From Platycnemis pennipes (lineage: Eukaryota > Arthropoda > Insecta > Odonata > Platycnemididae): 64,000 nucleotides of DNA. This document shows positions 60,901-64,000 of the stretch, one piece after another. Both the position numbers and the translations under genes were made by a program. Positions within the stretch are counted from its first letter, which is position 1. Every line of letters starts with the position of its first letter. The DNA is taken from NCBI GenBank assembly GCA_933228895.1, contig OW121848.1, positions 160,410,688 through 160,474,687 on the forward strand. Reading direction: 5' to 3'. The notes beneath the pieces are model-generated. The model was given only the letters and a program-made list of their open reading frames with translations, did not search any database and was not told where the DNA came from.

Positions 60901-62834
60901 AAAGTACAGTTGATCTGCAGCAATTAAAATATAATATTACTATTATTACCTTAGTGAATGGGTGAATAGTTGAGGTGGGAGCTCCTTGAATGTACCTGAA
61001 GCATGCCTCAGATATTCCTTCAACCACACTTTTAAATGCAAGATTTCTGGCAACAAAGTCTGTTTCACAGTTAACCTGAAATCAGTTGAGGGAAATGGAG
61101 ATTAAAACAAAAAAAATGGCTGAAAAGAACGCATAATTTAATATTGCCAAGTGTCAAGTAGGGGATACCTGATTATTTAAATTTTCATTACAACCTTAAC
61201 TAAAAGGCCTCTAAATGCCATTTGCTGATCATCACAGCAGAACAATCACAATTATTTGAGTAATGCCTTTGGCACACTTTTAACTGATATCTTAACAAGC
61301 ACTTCATGTACATGCATTTATTCGTTCTCCAATTCTAAAGCCGAGTTTACACGATGCATTTACACGCGCGGGTAGAAGCGTGAACACATTCACCATCAAA
61401 ATTGCACCGTGTAAACACTCAAAATTGCACAAATGCATGAATGCGTGGACAGAAAATAGCCCCTGTTCTATTTTGGTGAATGTGTGCGAGCAATTTGTAG
61501 TCGTCCACGCATCTGTCCAGCAACGTACTTGCGTGGGTAAATGCATCGTGTTTACTCGGCTTAAGTCAATGCATATACAGAGGTGGCTTCATGTTGAAAT
61601 TTTGAATATCAAGCAACTTGAAACTCAGCCAATCATGACAACTTTCTTTAAATACAATGATATATCAGCGAACGAGTGATCTCACAAAACAATTTTTTGA
61701 TGAACAAAGGTTTTGAGCTGTTTTTTAGATTCTGCTCATGAAGACATGTTTTAAGACATGTGCACCTTAATATATTGAAGCATTCATGAGTTATCAGGGA
61801 GTGAAAAGTGAGATGCCTGAAAACATTTACTGCTTTGGATACGATTCAATTTATATTCCTTGGAAGGAAATTTTATTCTTGAATAAAAAAAAACTGCCTT
61901 GACTATGGGTCAAAAAAAACTATACAGTTGCTCACAAGTGCCAAAAGAAATCATTTCATTACATGAACAAGGGGCTCGAGGAAATTGGGGATTTAGCAGC
62001 TATGAAAGCATAGCATCATTATCAATAACTATTATGAATATAGAGGAGATTAAGATACAGCAGGTATCAAATAGCTACTTAATTGACGAGCAGTTTAAAA
62101 TCTTGGTTTCTTAAGTTTAAAAGCACATACATCATTTAACCCGATCCTCAGTGACTTGCTCATAGTTTCTACATGATAAATGAGCATTCAAGAGCACACT
62201 TGGTCAAATCATGCGGTTCTTAGCAAAGAATAATACCTCAACCATAGAACCATGCTTCCCAGAAGCATCTACCAGGACAGCCACCAGTCCTTGTGAAGTG
62301 GGCCTTCCTTCCAACTTAGTGGCTTTTTCCCAGCCTTGTGCTTGTGCCTGCTCCTGGAGCCATGACTCCGCCTACAAAAGTTTAAGTTACAGTAAACTTG
62401 AGCAAGGCAGGGGATTATTATTGAGGAATGGTACTCAAAGACATGGGAAACGGCTATGCTATTGCTACGGAAACAACCTAGTGTATCCACTATTTATGTT
62501 ATATTATCTTAATAGAGATAAAAGTAATAAATTGAGTTTACATTTCCGTACGGAATATTTATGCTCATTCCCCAACAAAAGTAATGGAAGCTGCGCTCCT
62601 TAGTGAATAATTATGTGCAAATTTGACGTATTAGCCGGAAAAACGACACTTACAAACGCAGAGGACAAAGACATGCAATAACGATTGTTGTACCTTCGTG
62701 AGGTCATTGCTGTTAAGTTCCAAAGCCTTTTTACAATTTGCGATTGTGTAGCCAGTTTTTTTACGAAGTCTTGCCAGGAGTGATTTGTTTAAATTAGCCC
62801 AGCATATTCGTCCGCTATGGAAATACCGTATCAT
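57755..62834 (-). CDS. TSFM: Mitochondrial translation elongation factor Ts (whole gene, five coding exons)
   Basis: EF-Ts is the nucleotide-exchange factor for mitochondrial EF-Tu: it displaces GDP so that EF-Tu can reload with GTP and aminoacyl-tRNA in the matrix. Coding exons join at 62,834-62,694, 62,371-62,237, 61,075-60,950, 58,545-58,239 and 57,984-57,755, all with GT-AG introns and compatible phases, giving 312 residues, close to other animal homologues. Residues 1-17 are basic and hydrophobic with no acid, as in a mitochondrial presequence. Residues 18-61 form the UBA-like domain that contacts EF-Tu ([18 protein letters not shown]). Residues 93-99, NCETDFV, are the family's core signature; the dimerisation domains follow, ending with FTRFECGEE. 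The start is the ATG at 62,834; one 24 codons upstream (62,906) is also in frame, but a TTCAATTCAG acceptor-like site lies between, so a 5' untranslated exon is possible. Introns are 322, 1,161, 2,404 and 254 bp. Confidence 0.95.
58239..58545 (-). CDS. TSFM: TSFM coding exon 4
   Basis: 307 nt, starting [13 protein letters not shown] and ending QLCQHIV plus one base. The acceptor is AAATTCCAG and the donor G/GTAAGT. It includes [20 protein letters not shown] and GRYGALVAL, typical of the first and second core domains. The HPNP-containing loop ([11 protein letters not shown]) is in the expected place. Confidence 0.95.
59967..60235 (+). mobile_element. tRNA-derived SINE with 9-bp target duplication, in TSFM intron 3
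   Basis: The body is flanked by identical TATAGTGTC (59,958-59,966 and 60,236-60,244), the mark of LINE-mediated retroposition. The head has TGGCCTAGTGGGTAGAGCAC (A box) and TCAGGTTAAAATCCTGGGC (B box). A tRNA-unrelated body follows (TGGCCCAGGGAAAGTAACTG, CACACGCCGATAGC). It sits in antisense orientation to TSFM. The perfect duplication indicates a fairly young insertion. Confidence 0.92.
60950..61075 (-). CDS. TSFM: TSFM coding exon 3 (NCETDFV signature)
   Basis: Encodes 42 residues, [17 protein letters not shown] to HPFTK. The acceptor is TTCAG, the donor AAG/GTAATA, phase 0 at both ends. The NCETDFV motif is the diagnostic EF-Ts signature. Confidence 0.95.
61339..61561. mobile_element. 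TAA-flanked MITE, 223 bp (family B), in TSFM intron 2
   Basis: Terminal repeats AGCCGAGTTTACACGATGCA and complement have TAA on both sides (61,336-61,338 and 61,562-61,564). It resembles family A (26.2 and 39.2 kb) in its TTTACACGAT end core, its TAA target and its internal CACCGTGTAAAC copy, but the remaining sequence differs. Probably a related PIF/Harbinger-type family. Confidence 0.9.
62237..62371 (-). CDS. TSFM: TSFM coding exon 2
   Basis: Encodes 45 residues, [19 protein letters not shown] and onwards to GSMVE. The acceptor is CTTTTGTAG, the donor GAG/GTATTA, phase 0 at both ends. It completes the UBA-like domain and enters the core. Confidence 0.93.
62694..62834 (-). CDS. TSFM: TSFM coding exon 1 (presequence and UBA-like domain)
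   Basis: Encodes residues 1-47, from MIRYFHSGR to SNDLTK. The donor is ACGAAG/GTACAA at 62,693, phase 0. The frame continues past the donor into intron sequence (VQQSLLHVF), which is not coding. Confidence 0.88.
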
Positions 62835-63649
62835 CTGCTGAATTGAAGGATACAATACTTGATGGCTGATCTGCATCGATATCACTCTAATATACAAAAT
62901 GTTCATTAACTTACCATAATCTCAAGGAAAGGTCTGAAAGAAGTCGACCAAGAGAGGTCTGGATATTAGATCATCCGACAAAATACCTTATTAAGCACGC
63001 AAGATACACTATGCATAAAATATTCAGATTCAGAGGAAAAGATGATAACTTAATAATTATTGTGCTGATAAATTACAACAATGCCTCCACAAGGGTTAGA
63101 GAATTCTCACAAGAAGTAATACTCAATTCTGGGACACATGACTAGTATTTGTTTTTCAGCAGAAAAAGGATAGAAGTATTTCGTTTCTTTTTTGTTTCAG
63201 GTGGCCCCGCCGGCACCCGGGAGTACAAACGGTACAAACCAATACCAAATATTTGGAATAAATCTTGTGAATATGACCACCAGTCGGTATGATAGGAAGT
63301 ACTATTTAAGTATTTATTGCTTTCTGTGGGTGGAGAGTTTTCATAACTATTTCGATATTATTTACATTTTTAAAACTGTGCTGGAGAATGTCAGCTGGTT
63401 AGCTGGGTTGTTTATTTATATTTTTTCCAAAATGTGAGTGTTTTGAGATAATTATGTCAAGACAATTTTCACACAAGCTAACAATGCAAAAAAATCTAAT
63501 CGATAAAATGTGCATAGCAACATACCTAATCTGTAAATTACAACTTACTCCTGTCAGGCCATGTCACTTTTTTACCCTTCTATCGATTGGCAATAAAATA
63601 ATGAGGCCGTTCCATCACAGGTTTGAAGAACAAAGACGTTGAAAATCAG

Positions 63650-63900
63650 CAATTTTATACATGGTTATATGGCAGAGCACGGCACCAGCAGCGCTGTCCC
63701 AGCCGTCCCAGCTAGCACACTCAAATCGGTTTACGTAAACGCACAAGTCAATGTTGGAGCAACAGTTGGTGCTCAGCCGTTGGGCCGAGTTTGACGACAA
63801 GATGACGTCTACCGATAACGGTAGAATAGTAAGCTCTATGGTAGAATACAATTGTATTATACTTGCTCCGCGCCGATTGCTGCTGTATTGTGTATTCGTG
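63650..63900 (-). promoter_or_regulatory. Candidate TSFM promoter region, CpG-containing
   Basis: This is the only stretch near the TSFM 5' end with many CpGs (CCGAGTTTGACGACAAGATG and GCTCCGCGCCGATTG at 63,786-63,876). In genomes with gene-body methylation, promoters keep CpG, so this fits an unmethylated promoter 0.8-1.1 kb upstream of the first coding exon. A first non-coding exon would be needed. A 41-codon plus-strand frame starting MAEHGTSSAVPAVPA (63,671) is an alternative reading, as the start of a divergent gene. Confidence 0.35.
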
Positions 63901-63901
63901 T

Positions 63902-63954
63902 ATTTTGTGAGCACATTAATGTGCTCACAAAATTATAGCCAATTGGCTATAATT
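63902..63954. repeat. Two adjoining perfect palindromes (32 and 24 bp)
   Basis: Positions 63,902-63,933 form a perfect palindrome centred on CATTAATG with arms TTTTGTGAGCA. Positions 63,931-63,954 form a second one centred on CCAATTGG with arms AATTATAG. GTGAGCAC recurs once more at about 63,975. They could be cruciform-prone sites, paired protein-binding sites or the tip of a DNA element cut by the window edge. Confidence 0.9.
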
Positions 63955-64000
63955 AAGCGGTATCTGCGAACGGTGAGCACTATGACTCATTCAGATAACT

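Overview
The window is eukaryotic nuclear DNA, most likely from an insect or another arthropod. The evidence is split genes with GT-AG introns, R1-like and RTE-like non-LTR retrotransposons, a Gypsy remnant, many small non-autonomous DNA transposons, tRNA-derived SINEs and a long satellite array. I cannot name the species. By eye, CpG is rare in roughly 4-9 kb, 33-36 kb and 44-63 kb and commoner in 13-33 kb. Two copies of one transposon at 46 and 55 kb differ largely by CpG to TpG/CpA changes, which suggests germline CpG methylation.

Layout. 1-3,540 is a tandem satellite (91-92 bp unit, about 38 copies) that decays into diverged copies up to about 3,915. 4-9.9 kb is CpG-poor non-coding DNA with two short families of degenerate tandem repeats. 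9.9-12.6 kb holds three minus-strand non-LTR retrotransposon fragments, one of them with a clear RNase H domain. 13-25 kb is gene-poor. It contains a 0.39-kb inverted duplication around 2.35 kb of spacer (15.7-18.8 kb), a possible non-coding first exon ending at a splice donor (19,343), and a broken copy of a repeated arthropod gene family (20.9-22.4 kb). 25-33 kb contains a hAT-like MITE with an exact 8-bp target duplication, a TAA-flanked MITE, an RTE-like reverse transcriptase fragment and a Gypsy integrase remnant. 35-44 kb is dominated by a 3.4-kb TIR element with SINE-like and duplicated modules inside it, another TAA-flanked MITE, and a 2.4-kb pogo/Tigger-like element with a hAT-like MITE nested in it. 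45-56 kb holds a reverse transcriptase fragment, two copies of one hAT-like family, a hairpin element, a 1.28-kb TIR element with a recurring GGAGGTGACA motif, and a predicted small three-exon gene at 50,896-51,861.

The one confidently identified host gene is mitochondrial translation elongation factor Ts (TSFM) on the minus strand, 62,834-57,755. It has five coding exons whose splice sites and phases all close, giving a 312-residue protein. One intron holds a SINE with a 9-bp target duplication and another a MITE. The upstream flank (63.65-63.96 kb) has more CpG and ends in two adjoining perfect palindromes. I found no CRISPR array, rRNA, functional tRNA or intact viral genome. Nothing here amounts to a new multi-gene system; the novelty lies in the repeat architecture and in two unassigned coding candidates.
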